Source: Montifringilla adamsi
Taxonomy: Eukaryota; Chordata; Aves; Passeriformes; Passeridae
DNA: 64,000 nucleotides
Direction: 5' to 3'
NCBI GenBank assembly: GCA_017590115.1
Contig: JAGGNK010006448.1
Location: 682,001 to 746,000, forward strand
The position numbers and the translations under genes were made by a program. Below, piece by piece: positions 13,531 through 26,609 of the stretch; within the stretch, counting starts at the first letter, position 1, and each line of letters begins with the position of its first letter. Below the pieces are notes generated by a model. The model was not told where the DNA came from. It was given only the letters and a program-made list of their open reading frames with translations, and made no database searches.

Positions 13531-15078
13531 CAGGAAATCTGGCAGCCAGGCAATTTTACCTGCTACAGACTCTCAAATCAAAAGGAAATCTCTCTGTCTT
13601 GAATAATCATGCAAAGAGGTTGTCAATGTTTTTCTGCACACATGGATACAACTATCAAGAGAAGCATTTACTGTGTGTTCTGAAACACAGAAAGATAAAT
13701 TAGACAAAAAAATCCAACAAACTGTATTGCATTCCAAAAATTTATTCAAATCAAATACTTACAACATGTACAGTAATGTGTTGTGTATGAATTTATTTAA
13801 AGTATATTCTGGGTGGTATACTTACAGTTGACATTATACAGGTACAACAATAACAATTCCAACTTGGCAAAACTATTTCTAACATTTGTGTCCTTAGCTC
13901 TCTGTGACCAGCCATTGAGCAAGAGTCGTTGGAAAAAAACCCCTAACAACTAAAAAACTACCCCAAGACATCTAGAACAACAAAATACCACATTAAAAAA
14001 AAGCAAGTCTACTTCCCTTCTTTCAGATATTCCAGTTCACAGTCTCTTACACCAATATAGGGGGTGAAGCATAATAGCAAAATGCAGTTTGAAAATATGT
14101 GGGCTGTTCCACTAGAGCTGTGGATGACTATGGCACAGGCACCTTCTTCAGGTGTTTGCAAGCTGTACTGATGCTTGCCCAGACTGCCTGCTCACATTGC
14201 TCTGCATTGCGCTGCTCAATGTGCACTGAAATAGTGAAGGTCAAATCTTGTTTTTACTTTCAGTGACCTCTGTGTTTAATCTACAGCCAAGTGGTATTGA
14301 GGTGACTTATTTATTGTTTAAAATCCTTATGCCTCCTTGTGTTCTAACAAACATCCTGGGAAGGCTGCTGAATGAATAATAAAGGACTTGTGTTCAAAGG
14401 CAGGGAGATATTCACGGGGAAGCAAGCAACTGTACAGGTGGAAATGTGGTGTTATGGCTAGGGCTGGAATGGCATTTTCATTCAAAGCAGCATTTTTCAA
14501 ATGTTTTTCATCTCCCTACCTGTCAGGAGGATATTCCTCATGCTTTTTCTTTCCCCTCAACATAGTGTTTTGGAAAGACTGGTAAAATTCCATTGTGCTA
14601 TATTTGAGAATTTAATATTGAAAATATATGTTCGCTACCTAGGGAATTATTCAGAGTTCTCTCACATTCTTATATAATTCAGTATGTTTTATATAGAATA
14701 GTGTAAAGACTAAACCAGTCAGCTTTATATTGAGGTTGGTATTAAGAGAAATACACACAATGACCCAGACAGTCTTGTAAGGGCTCAGAATAATTTCCCA
14801 TGCCTTTTTTTTCTTACTTTTACTTTTAAAAAGACATAATTTTTACTTAAAAAAAAAATTAAAGGTCTCTTATCTGCTTGCATATCACTGTGCAGTTTAT
14901 ATAGGAGAATGTGTAACATGGCATCAAACAGCAATGAAAATTTGAAAATGGACAATGTTTTAAGGATTCATCATGTATTAAAATTTTATATATCTCAAAT
15001 CACAGTAGTGGGATATGCCCTTCCATTTTCAACTTCTTTCTTAGCATAGTGTTAATACTTTCTCAGTTTTGACATATT
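13531..15078. other. Non-coding stretch
   Basis: No family or gene recognised. Short T and A runs near 14805-14860. Open frames are all under about 70 codons. Confidence 0.6.
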
Positions 15079-15237
15079 TTGTTGGCTTGGTTTTTTGGCT
15101 GGGTTTTTGGGGGTTATTTTTGTTGGTTGGTTGGTTGGTTGGTTGGGGGGGTGGGTGGGTATTTTTTGTTTTGTTTTTTTGTTTTCGTTTTTTCGGGGGT
15201 TGTTGTTGTTGCTGTTTGATTCTGGTTTTTTGGTTTC
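15079..15237. repeat. G/T-rich low-complexity tract with (TTGG)n core
   Basis: A strand-asymmetric tract of G and T. The core at 15122-15144 is (GGTT)n, followed directly by G7-T-GGG-T-GGG at 15145-15159, then T-rich sequence and GTT repeats near 15200-15211. On the plus strand the G runs satisfy the G-quadruplex pattern (see findings). Confidence 0.92.
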
Positions 15238-15352
15238 TATTTCTCAGTTTGCTTTCTAGCCCAAAGAAGGGTTAGACATGTGAACAGTGCAGACCTGTGA
15301 GGAACAGAAGCCATACATCCCTAGCAGCTGCAAGTAGGTTTTCTCCTAAAGC

Positions 15353-15483
15353 AGACTTCGTGTCAGAAAGAAAAAAAACTTGTGGCATTTTGAGATTGGG
15401 TATTTGAATCTGTCTCCACCAGATTTTGTGTCAGAAAGAAAAAACTGCAGCATGTTGAGATTGACATTTGAATCTGTCTCCGA
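15353..15483. repeat. Tandem duplication, about 68-bp unit, two copies
   Basis: Unit 1 at 15353-15420 and unit 2 at 15421-15483 share 'gtgtcagaaagaaaaaa', then 'gagattg' and 'atttgaatctgtctcc', in the same order. Unit 2 is about 5 bases shorter. The copies differ at scattered positions, so the duplication is not very recent. Confidence 0.9.
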
Positions 15484-15820
15484 CCCCCAGCTGCCTATTC
15501 CACTTGTGGAAGAGGCCACCACAGGAACAGGAAGAGCTAAATTGATCCTCAGCATTTTCTGGAACTTACAGCCAGTCATATTAAGGTAAGCTAATGTTGA
15601 ATTCAAGTTTCTTTAACAGGTTAGCCTTGATTAAGAAATAGGTTTTCATTCATCTGCCCTTGCCATAGGGACAGCAGCCTCTGATAACAGGCTGGGGCAG
15701 ATGTATGAGATGAAAAATGCATTAGTTTAATCTGCTGCCAAATATGTGTCAACACTGTTAATGTAAATTGGCACAACTCCATTCAGGTCACCAGCAGAGG
15801 GTCTAAGTATGCAGATTTTT
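15484..15820. other. Non-coding stretch
   Basis: Unique-looking sequence between the tandem duplication and the A/C-rich tract. Nothing recognised. Confidence 0.6.
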
Positions 15821-15927
15821 AAAAAATAAAAAAAAAAAAAACCAAAAACACAACCAACCAAAAAAAACCTCAAAAAGCCCAAAACCAAATACCAGGAAAA
15901 GACAAAAAAAGAAACCAAACCAAACAA
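15821..15927. repeat. A/C-rich low-complexity tract
   Basis: Starts with an A-rich run at 15821-15842, then AAAACC/AACCAA units. A tryptophan/phenylalanine-rich minus-strand frame (15727-15948) is a by-product. Confidence 0.9.
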
Positions 15928-16657
15928 TCTAGGACAATTTTGTGCCACCCATAAGCTTAAAGATCTTTAAAAACAGCTCACTCCACTATAGTCAGTGATG
16001 CTGAAAGAAAAAAAAGTTTGTGACCTATCTGATTTATTGAATCTTTTTTGTTGTTATTATTTTCACCACTGTGTAATCTGTCATCTGATAATAATCTATT
16101 GTCTGTTTGTCTATTATAGGAAAAAATATTTCTCTTGCAAACTTTTACCATCAGACACTGTGGAAAACTCATGAGACATTAACAGCTCAAAAGAAAATAA
16201 TTTAAAATCATTTCACTAAACTGATAGTGAAGCTACAATTGTGATTATAAATTGCTGATAATTATTAGGTTTTCAGCACTTATCTCATAGTTATTTTAAA
16301 CCAGATAATAATTTAGTAAAGAAAGATTTGGATTCCTTCATATATCTCTGCAATATTATCTTTGCTCTTTTTTTTTTCCCAGATTTTATCTCTGTTCAAA
16401 ACAACTTTGATATGCACACAAAAATAGAAGGTCATGCTGCATGGCAACAGAAAGCTCAAGGCTAACCAAAGGGATACTGAGAATACTCTCACCAAAACTT
16501 TATTGCTTAATGTTAAATGCAATTTCAGGGAAAATGTAATGAGAGTAAAGGAAGAGAATGCAATGGTAGTATAAGGATGCAAGGTGAATAATCCCTGTCT
16601 TTCAAAGAAAAACATTCAGTTAGTCAATTGGGGGAGAAGTATTTCCATTAAACTAAT

Positions 16658-16660
16658 GTG

Positions 16661-16707
<47 letters not shown>

Positions 16708-16709
16708 CC
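16658..16709. repeat. (TA)n microsatellite grading into (CA)n
   Basis: About 42 bases of alternating T and A with one G interruption, then cacacaccca. Length polymorphism is likely. Confidence 0.95.
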
Positions 16710-17375
16710 ACGAAAATTAGGACTTCATTATGATGTCATAAGATTGATAAAGCAGGACAGTTTGAAACTTTAAACTTTACTAAATTAATTGATCAGCAAC
16801 ACTTTGTTACTGGTTACTTTTTGTATCTTATTAACCATCACAATTATGAAGACAAAACCTTTATGCTTTTAGACTTCTTAAATTATATCTCAGTGTACAG
16901 TACTGTAAAGCTGATAATGTTTACATGTATTTAGCACTAATGTCTGTGGTACTTGACATTACACTGAACTGAACTTGATTCGCCTTCCGAGCTCTTTAAG
17001 TCAAGTAGCAGCTGGAGTTATCATATATTATTTCTTCTCCAGTTGTCTCCACTGGTGTATAGTATTTTGTTCAAATGCTCCTGCTCCCCTCAAAAACAAG
17101 AAGGTCTTCTCTTCTCCCACTGCTGATTATATTGGGTTTTGGTTTGTTGGGCAAGGTATTCTGCCTATTTTTAGTCCTTTGGTATTATCTTGCCCTTTGT
17201 GAGCCAGAATTTTTTTGCTTAGGTCCTTACATCATCAAGATCAAATGGATTATATTCTGCTGTAAAATGCTTATATTTTGTATAAGATCTAATGGTTTTA
17301 CAATATTATGTGGCTCTACATTTTTATTAGTTGCACTATGTTTGATTTTTATGCTTTTATTTGGCTGCACGGCAA

Positions 17376-17425
17376 ATATATGTATATACATATATATATA
17401 TATATATATTTATAATTTATAATTG
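17376..17425. repeat. (TA)n microsatellite
   Basis: Alternating TA with tgtatatacat interruptions, followed by tttataatttataatt. Confidence 0.93.
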
Positions 17426-18522
17426 TCTCAGGGTTCTGTTAAGTTATGTAAAGGATTATAAACAACTTCAAAGTCATAACCACAACATTTTATTTTAGTC
17501 TTCAGCAATGGAACATGAAAACATGATCTCTTGATGTGACTGCTCACTTGCTTGTTCTTGCAAGTGGAATAGCTCTGCACAGGAAAAACTCAATATGCAT
17601 TCTGCAAACAAATCAGTAAAAATGGATTCTAAATCTTTGTCTTTCTTCCTGGTCAGAAACAATCCAAACATTTTGAACTATGGATACATGCTTTTCCACT
17701 ACTCAAGAGGTTGTAGTCAGGGTACTTCAGAAATGTTTCCTTAGAATACATTTGCCAATAATTCAAGGATTTTTTTTTAAGCATTTGCCAACCTTTCTTA
17801 AAAATTTTGGGATTTGCTATTGAGGTTTTCTGTTATAAGTTTTCATCAAGGTGTCATTTGTACAGGCATTTGGTTGGGATTTTAAGAGAACTCTTGTAGC
17901 CGGGTATAGAAGAGGACCTTGAAACCGTACAAAACTTCTCTGTCAATGCACCACACTGGGTTTAGAAGCTTAACATGTAAGCTTCACCAGACAAAGTAAA
18001 AGCAAATATATTTTCTTTGGGAAGGAGAAAAAAAGAAAAAGAGGCAGGTGCCTTCTCAACGTTACAGGAAGCTATGGATTTCCTGAGGATTGTAAAAAGA
18101 ATATGACAACAGGATACTCAGCAGTGGACAAAAGATATATCTGAATTGGTTTCTCACTTTGATTAAGAAAGCTTAAGTAAGGAAATTCTGTGGAAAATTG
18201 ATTCATAAACACGTACTCCTGTCTCTAACTAGACATGCCAATTTATTATTTTTGCACCAAATATGCCTTCTGCATACAACATCTGATGCTTCAGGTCCTC
18301 TTGCAAAACAGTTTACCTATTTCCTAGTAAGATTTCTGGTCTCTGCTTATTCCTATCCTGAAAAGACCAAACCTGCTACATCCTTTGAAAACTATAAGGA
18401 ATAAAATGGATGAATTGGGAGTACTTTGTAATCCAGCTATTAAGCTGATGGTACTGTTCAACCAGGAACATAAGTGTAATATATATCAAATAGTGTCACA
18501 TAGATCAATATGCCACATAGCC

Positions 18523-18582
18523 TTAACTTAAAGTATAACTTATAACTTAAAGGTATAAAGGTAAAAGGTAAAGGTTACAGGT
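18523..18582. repeat. Short degenerate AAGGTA/AACTTA repeat patch
   Basis: Successive variants of aacttaaagtata and aaaggta units over 60 bases (cttaacttaaagtataactt, then aaaggtataaaggtaaaagg). It looks like replication-slippage expansion of a 6-7 base unit. Confidence 0.7.
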
Positions 18583-19537
18583 ATCCTGGCAATCAAGTTA
18601 TCTAGGGTTGTTGATATCACTTTCCAGAGCTGTTACTTTATTAAAATTCAGGGAGGAGAAAGCTTAAGAGCTGAAAGCAATTCTTGGAGCGGTAACTGCA
18701 GCTCTGGGTAAGTGTTTGGAAAAAACGGAAAGGGGCATTACCTGTAAACTCTATACACATCTCCTCTTTCACTGTGTCTTTATTCTAATTTTATTCCTGT
18801 TTGTTTTCTAGCACTTCCTGTAAAAGTGATTTTCATATTTGAAAATAAAATAAAATAGTAATCCATAAAATAGAACTCCATAAACTAGAAATCAAATTCT
18901 CTGTCAGAGCAGGAAGTACAATTGAGCTCACTTCCTGGATGATGGTTGTAATAATTACAGGCAATAGTGTTTTTTTCTTCAAATTTTAGATATTCAGGAA
19001 TTAAATTACACTCATAATTTAACTCAGTGTCAGTCACAATGTTATTGTAATCACAGTGGCAAAGGTAATATGCTGTTTCTAGAGGGAGTTGATATGTTTC
19101 ACTTAAGCAGTACAAATGGAAGAAATAAAAAATATTTTACAACGCTTCCTTATTCTTTAACAGAAGTAGAAAACTTCAAAGCTAAATACAAACTGAGAAC
19201 AACTTGTCTGATTTTCATTAGATTTACATTGGCTACACCAAATGCAAGGAAAGGAACCCCTTTCCTGCGCAGTAGAGGTGATGGTAGTAGGGAGCAATAT
19301 CTTAATAAGATGAGGTTCCCGTCTTAGTTTTAGACCATAAAGAAGTTATTTTGCTTATAGTCACTAAGATAATGACAATTTTCATCCAATGCCACAGATT
19401 TTTATAACTGCAGCAGTAGATTTTTGGGTCAGTGAAATAAAAATGTGGGACAGTGTCTTTCGGTTGTGATGCGAAATTTCTGCACTTGAAACAAACCATA
19501 CTTTAAATACATCAATAAAAATATAGCAGACACTCTA

Positions 19538-19730
19538 CCAAAAACAAAAAACAAAGAAAAAAAACCAACAATATAAAAACCCCAAACAAACAAAAAAAAC
19601 CCCCAGAAATAAAAAACCCCAAAACCCCACAAAACCAACAACAAAAAAACCCCAAAAAACAAACAATCAAAACAAACTAAACCAAACCAACCAACCTACC
19701 AAACATATAAAAACCAACAAAAAATAAAAA
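19538..19730. repeat. A/C-rich low-complexity tract, about 190 bp
   Basis: The longest A/C tract in the window. It holds blocks of AAAACCCC, AAACAAAC and ACCAACC with almost no G or T. The overlapping minus-strand frame rich in phenylalanine, valine and glycine is a by-product. Confidence 0.93.
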
Positions 19731-20004
19731 TGCTAAAAAGTGAGAAAGAAGATGAGAGAAGAAGATAGGAGATGGAAACGCGATAAGATGTGACGTGATA
19801 AGATGAAAAAATTCAAAACTGGTGATACAATGACTATTATCATGCTTTAAATTGTCTTAATATTATTGTTTTTCAGTTATCTCTAGTTAATTTAAGGTCT
19901 GTTTTTCAATGTACTAACTTTCATTCCCAAGATTATATATCACTTTTCAAAGCTTTGCATATGTTTCTAAACTTTTCTAGGTCACTTTGCTTTGTATCTT
20001 TTCT

Positions 20005-20130
20005 CAATGGTGTTTGCAACACATTCCAATTTGGTATCATCTGCAAATTTAATTAATGTGCTGTTTACCTCATCTTCCAGATAAATTACAGATACATATT
20101 CTCAGTTCAACAGTCAAACACCATCTGCAG
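20005..20130 (-). mobile_element. Possible ancient LINE (CR1/L3-like) fragment
   Basis: The sequence 'ccaatttggtatcatctgca' followed by 'aatttaattaatgtgct' and 'tcatcttccagataaatta' resembles a line seen in old CR1/L3-like copies in reverse orientation. The match is by memory and the copy is heavily decayed. It could be chance similarity. Confidence 0.35.
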
Positions 20131-23100
20131 CTTCTCTCTATCTCTCAGGCACACCCTGCACTTGCCCTCCTACACATGTACATATTCCAGTCCATCTGGA
20201 TATCTTTATACAAAACTCATACTTATGAATTGGGATAACCCTATCAGTTCCATTCTGTTCATGCAAAGATGATACCACTGCAGGTGTGTATTACTGTGTA
20301 TTAAGTTTTTCAAGAGATCTGCCAATTAGAGATTCTTGTCCATGATACCTAGACAATGGCTGAGATGACAGTATGTGAACATTTAGGGGAACATTTTCCA
20401 AAGTAGTTTTTAAAGATTATATATGAACTGGAACTTAAAGAATACCAGATTTTTTTAGTCAGGTCTTAGTTTTTCATGTTCAAAACACCAAATATTATTG
20501 GGGGGTTCTCTTACTGTGGACACTGGAAAACTGAACAGCTGAAGTGCAACCCTAAATAGGCAACCTTGGAGATCAGGGCAAGGCAGTTCTGAATATACAG
20601 AAAATATACAGAATTTTGTTTAGCAATATCACTGGGATATATATCCTGACAGATCCGGCCTGCCTTTATAATCTTTGGGCAGAACAGGCAATGTCAAGGC
20701 ATTATTCATTTCTCCCCTTGTAAATGGCTGTTTTATAATGGAATGAATTTCCCTCAAAAATGTTACAGTCATTTATTTAGATACAGACATTACATATAGT
20801 CCACTCTACACTACAGGCTTTTGAGAAGACCATATGAAAATGTTGTATATAAGAGGATTATTTGCATATATATTATAATGGGAAGTATTTCCTAACTTCC
20901 TTTACTAAATCAAGAGTCTTAATAAAAGGGATGAAATAAGATCATGAAAATTATTATTAAAAATTATTAAAAATTTTGCCACGCTTTGTTTGTAACTAGA
21001 GGTGTAACATAATCACAGTAGTAGCTTAAAGACTCATAAGGAAAAAGAGAGTTTGAACATAAAAAATATGCTTTAACATAAATTAAAATGCTAGATTAGC
21101 AGACCACTAGGTGCTATAGCTATGTGGGGAACCAGCAACCTATTTTAGACCCTGGTATATCTTTGCTGCATACAGAACTATACCAAATATGCAGAAATTT
21201 AAAAAAAATATTGGGCATTCATTGTCATTAAGCATTTACTCCGTAAAACGTGTTAAACTCCATGTGTAGAACATTGAACTGACCTATTGCAAGCAGATGC
21301 CTTGTATTTGACAAGTTCTCACTAATTTCTCTCACAATCGTAATGTATTTTTTTCTCTTGCTATTAATTTCTAAGTCTTTTTTAATAGTAGTGAAATAAA
21401 AATTTCACCTGTTCCATGTTTACACTCTCATGGGAAAGCAAGGCAGTGGCATTTAACAAATACTGCAAATAATTTGGGTAGAACATTTTTTCATTTTCAG
21501 GGGTTCAAAGCAAGAACAAACTTTTGTCTGGCAATATATAGCTTTTGTTGTCTTAGCAATAACAGATTGTAGTATGTAGCTCTTTGCTATTGGGGAGAAA
21601 ATACTAAGTTTAAATTGTCTATATTGACAAAGATTAACAACATGTTAGTAACCACACAAATGTGGGCATCTGTGGAAAGGATGGTGATATGACACAGGTG
21701 ACCTTAATGCCCCATATCTAGAAAGAGTTTCAAGCTATCATTTAAAGAGAATGTGTATTGTATGCATTTGAAATAAAGTGTTGAAATACAGTTTTAATGA
21801 TAGCAGCCTCAAAAACACTTAGCATGTTCACTCAAACACAAATATTTAATCCTCTGAATTCTTTAAATCTCTGCTCTCCTTTGGGAATGAAATAACTGCA
21901 GGGCTCAATTTGTACTGGTAGCTTAATGATTAAAGATGAAAAATTCTTTGCCTATGCATCTGATTTTTATATGCCTTGTTTTACTACAAATCCTATTAAA
22001 ATGAACTCTGTTTTTTTTTGTTGCTGGGAGTAATTGGATCCAATATTTCACAACTGCAAAAAAAGTGTTAGCTCTTGTTTTGAAGGCTGGCTGCTGTAAG
22101 GGAATTGACAGTAGGGAAGAAAAAAAAAAAAAAAAGAAAAAAAGAAAGGAAAAGTAGGACTCCATTATGTAAAGGCATGCAAGCAAAAAGAAACTTGCTG
22201 TCTGGGTTCAGCTTTCTGTTATCTGAGAATATTCAATCTCTAAATGAATGAACTTGATTATAAAAAAAATGAAACTGTGACTTTGTCACTTAGTCTAGGC
22301 ATTTCTTCCAGGATTGCCCACCTAGGATGATATACAAGTCCTCTAAAGCATTTATACCGCACTGAGTGGACACTTAGGAATTATGAAAATGGGTTGCAGA
22401 CTGAAATTCTTAGATATGGTCTGTCAACCTGTAGCGAGAATAACACAATTACTACAGTCATCTTCTGCAATAAAACATTGATAAACATAGTTATTATGTA
22501 TGACTTTCTCAACAAAAATTGCTGTATTTTATTTATTCTATTAAAAAGTATAAAGTAACTTCAAAATAAGAATTCTGGAGTCCTGTGTGGAATACTGAAG
22601 TGAATACTGACAGACCTGTATGTTTCTCTGACACAAAACAACCATATAAATCTTCCCTACACAGCTGCAATTTAGTGAAATATGCAGTTTTCTGTTTTCC
22701 ATTACTATATACAGTATAAATTCTTTCTGCTGGAAGACAGATTGTGACAAATTTGCAAACAGCATCTGTATTCATACTTTTGAAGCACTAATTTATCTAG
22801 CAATAAAAACTTTGATTTCCCAAAAGGAGTGCCAGCCCTCAAAACTAATGCCTATTTTTGAGACTTAACTGAGTTTTCAGCGCTAGTCATTTTCTTATGA
22901 GTTACAGTGCTCCTATGGAAAAATATACAACTTAACAGCAAGTACAGAGAGTTAAAAGGGTCACACAAAACATAAATCTGTATGCTTAGTTTATGCATGT
23001 GTATAATTTATATAAACAAAGTTCTGACTAGGTACAGTTTCTATCAGAGGAAAAGGTTTTTTTAACAGCGCTACCCAAAAGAGTAACAATGGATATCTAC

Positions 23101-24834
23101 AGATTATTCCATACTGGAAAACAATTTCTGTGTAATGGCCAGAAATATAATGGGAAGGCATACCTATGAAATTCCTAAAATACATTTAAAATCTACTTCT
23201 ACTTGGTATGTCTATCTTCTCACACTAAACATCATATAACTCCACAAAAGCACCTCTCACTCTTATTGTCAGAGAAGTATTTTACATAAGATCTTTCAAG
23301 GTACTTTTGTCTATCAGCTAGTGGAGCCATATAATGTGAGAAGATTTTGTGTATTGCTATCTGTTAGAAATAATTCTGTTAAAGCTATACTTTAAAACAA
23401 CATAATTTCTCCACAGAAACCAAACAAGTTCCCTCCCAAAACCCTAAAATACAAATCTCTCTCAAATCTCCCAAACTAGAGAAACCTAAAAATCCAACTT
23501 TTTAAATATAGACAATTACATATAAGCCTATATATGTGAATTATCCATAATTTTTTTCTATTGTGATAGCCATTCAACAGATGAAAATAACATTAGTAAC
23601 ACCTTCAATACGTGACAAACCCATATTCTGGATGTAGGTGTTTATGTTGCTTACATTATCAAAGAGTTCCCCTAAAATAACAATATTCTCCCTATTTCAG
23701 ATTTTCTTGAGGTGAGGAGTTAAATATAAAATACTCTCACTGAACCAGTAATTTTTTTTAAATTAAAATATATTGTGTACAGGATATGTGACTCACAAGA
23801 TAGTCATATAGAAAGGGTTGTGGTAGGCTTAGTAACTTCCATGATTTTAAGAAAACAAACACTTGTATAGAAAGTTTTTCATTAGCACAGTAGTTACAGA
23901 AGACAAGGAACTATGAACTGTTACAGAGAATATTTAGACTTAGGTACTGAGAAGAATGCTGGAAATGCAAGAGGAAAGGTAATAGAAGAAATGAGAGATG
24001 GAAATAGTCCAAGAAATTGGTGAGGGATACATATAAACAACATTAAATCTTTCTTTAATGCCAGCTGTCTCCAGGAAAGGGGTTGATGGATCCAGAACAC
24101 AACAAAGCAAACACATGAGAGACCCTTGACTGGACACTAAACCTTGTCTACAAGATGAAATTTTAAGTTTTATGTTTTCCTGAAAACTTGATCCCATAAA
24201 TTTTAAGCACAAGGAAATATTACAGGTTTCAGAAGGACTGTATTTATGATCTGCTCTGCCACAGGTACTGGTAGAGTTTTCTTTAAGCCCAGACTTGAAG
24301 CTCATGTTACCGAGGTAACCAAAACACCTCTTACTGGTACCAAATATGTAACATAGTACCATTATGAGAATGAAATATCTATTATTGCTATAATTCTGTA
24401 ATTCCAATCACTTCACAGATAAGAGTTTGAAAAACATATATTAGCTAAAATCTTTGACTATATGTACATCTATAAAAATGTTAATATATATCTATGCATA
24501 TACTTAAATATATTATCTGCACAGTGTATAATCTGCCATAACATATATCTGTACCACACTTATTCAGCAGCAGGTGTAACTATTAAATGGGAGCCAACTA
24601 TCTCAAACCAGGCTAGTTATTTATATGGAGCAACTGATTTCTAAATTCCTAATCTTTTGATGGTAATGTGACCTTAAACATCTAATTTTACATTCCCAGA
24701 TGACTTCCAACAGCTGTGTGAGACTTTCAGATTATAAAAGACACGTGTCAGTCAGGAAAGATATCTAGGGAATTTCAACTCTTTTCTGGATCTCTGAGTC
24801 TGAACTAGTCAGACTGGATTCACAGTTGATGAAG
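20131..24834. other. AT-rich non-coding stretch
   Basis: About 4.7 kb with no element I can name except the A-rich run at 22119-22157. The longest frame is 155 codons on the minus strand (23940-24407). It has no domain and no family I recognise, and in this much sequence one frame of that size is near chance expectation. Confidence 0.55.
22119..22157. repeat. A-rich tract with G interruptions
   Basis: An A run of about 16 bases flanked by GAAAG-type units, such as gaaaaaaagaaaggaaaag. Confidence 0.85.
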
Positions 24835-25232
24835 GCTCTAGAGAAAAGTCACATGAGGAGCAGCAGAGGGACCTAAGGTTGTTTATCCCAGAGAAACCTT
24901 ACTGCTTTTTACAACTGCCTGAAAGGAGGTTGTATTGAGGTGGGGATCAGTTTCTTTTCCCAAGTAAGAAATAACCAACAAGAGGAAGTGGCCTTCATTT
25001 GTGCCAGGGAAGGTTTAGACTGGACATTAGAAAAAGTTTCTTCACTGAAACAGTTGTCAAGCATTGGTATAGGCTGCCCAGGGAAATGGTTGCATCCTGG
25101 AGGTATTTAAAAAACAAGTAGCAGCGGCATTTCAGGGCATGTTTTTATGGTGGGTGTTTCAGTGCAGGGTTAACAGTTCAACTTGATGATCTAAGGGTCT
25201 TTTCCAGCATAAATGATTCTATAATTCTATGA
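24835..25232 (+). mobile_element. CR1 LINE, 3' fragment, plus strand
   Basis: A clear CR1 3' end in sense orientation. In order it has 'gaaggctctagagaaaagtc', 'cctgaaaggaggttgtattg', 'ttagactggacattagaaaa' and 'ggctgcccagggaaatggtt', then 'aacttgatgatctaagggtc', ending in the octamer repeat ATTCTATAATTCTATGA at 25216-25232. The copy is 5'-truncated within the RT-tail region and broken by substitutions and small gaps. No usable reading frame remains. Confidence 0.96.
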
Positions 25233-26609
25233 ATTTACAATCAATGGAGAGAGGTAGGTGCCTCCGGAAGCTTAAACTGAGGTATGTCAAAATGATATTT
25301 GTGATGTGCAGCTGATGTCAATAATGTGAGGATGTGACTTGATATGCTGATCCACCAAGTGCCCAGGTGAGAGTCCTGGTCCCTCCAATAGCTATCTTCC
25401 AATTCATGATTTCACACTTTTTTCCATAAAAATATAGTAACTGAAAGCGCAATAGTGAATTATCAGATTTAATTCTAACGTGGAGCCAAGGCACATCTGG
25501 GACACAAACTCAAACATGCACAGGGTTTCAGAGGTGTTCCCTCTGCAGCTGAAATTTATCTACTGGTTTAGACAACTGAAAATCACATGCTTCTAACTCT
25601 GACTCATATACATGTTTCATACGTGACCGATTTGAAATAGAAAGCTAAGTTTAAATGACAAAAATAAAGATAATTAATCCATCTTAAGAGTAATTCATGT
25701 CAAAAATATTTTGGAATTTGTGAGTTGCCAATTTTGTTAAGTTAAAATTTTCTTTATACATACCTCATGGAAATTTCTGATTTTGCTTTTATTATCTCTT
25801 GGAAGTAGGAAGGGAAGATGTTCCTTTTCCCTTGTATTAGCTCTTGTTATATTGACTTTTTAAAATGCTTGACCTTTACCACTGCAACTATTCCAGTTTT
25901 ATATTTACATTTCTGTGGGTAATAAGCAGACATCACATCTTCATATATCTTAAGGTAAGCATAAACTGCTGTTTGGTTTGAAAATAAAGGGGAAAAAATA
26001 AAAAATAAATAAAAAAATAATAAATCAAAAAAAAAAAAACCAGAAGAAATCCTTTTAGCTTCTAAACCCCCAGGCTTTAGAAATCAGAATTAACGAAGCT
26101 TTTACCCATTCGAGAAATGCCTAGCGCCTCACAAACTGAAAGGATGTCAATTAAGTGCTCATATGCCTCTAGTAACCCTATTAAACTGAGAAAGGAAAAA
26201 TAATCTTTACAGAAAATGTATACTTTTCTTTTTTTAACATTCACCCTTGGCTACAGCATATCTTGATGGAACTCTATTTACACAAATGTATTATATGAAT
26301 ACAAATTTGATCACCCTAGAATGCAGAGCAGAAGTGTGGTAAAAGGCCATGCAGAATTGCTTACCTAGAAATACGGCTTTAAGAGTTGGACACAAGGCTC
26401 CTCCATGACCTTTCCTCCCTGTTTCCATTTCAAGATCCAGCTGTATGGATATAGGAGTACCCAGCTGCATGCCTCCTTGATAAGATAGAAGTATGTCTCT
26501 CAAGGCTCAGGTGAGTGTCAGAACATTGCAGGACTCCGGACATCCTTGGCCATTGTGAATTACAGCAGGTGTGTTTGACATGAGTTGCCTTTCCTTGTGC
26601 CTTACATAT
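25233..26609. other. AT-rich stretch between two CR1 copies
   Basis: Nothing recognised except the A-rich tract at 25979-26041. A good-looking acceptor (26256) and donor (26511) pair brackets 254 bases, but no frame is open through it. Confidence 0.55.
25979..26041. repeat. A-rich low-complexity tract
   Basis: Units of AAAATAAA over about 50 bases, ending in an A12 run. Confidence 0.9.

Larger units (their letters stand above)
15936..19537. other. AT-rich stretch with microsatellites
   Basis: Apart from the two TA arrays and the AAGGTA-rich patch listed separately, I see no element or gene. The 115-codon frame at 17075-17422 ends in a run of alternating isoleucine and tyrosine coded by the TA array and has no recognisable domain. 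The 100-codon minus frame at 16313-16615 also shows none. Confidence 0.6.

Noticed and set aside
17075..17422. 115-codon plus-strand frame with hydrophobic stretches
   Set aside because: Hydrophobicity comes from T-rich DNA, and the end is an isoleucine/tyrosine run coded by the TA microsatellite.
23940..24407. 155-codon minus-strand open frame
   Set aside because: No recognisable domain and no supporting neighbours. One frame of this size is close to chance expectation in 64 kb read in six frames. Rejected as a gene without conservation data.
26257..26510. Acceptor/donor-bracketed 254-base segment
   Set aside because: Good-looking splice sites, but all three plus frames have early stops and the sequence next to it is a CR1. 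Kept only as a remark.
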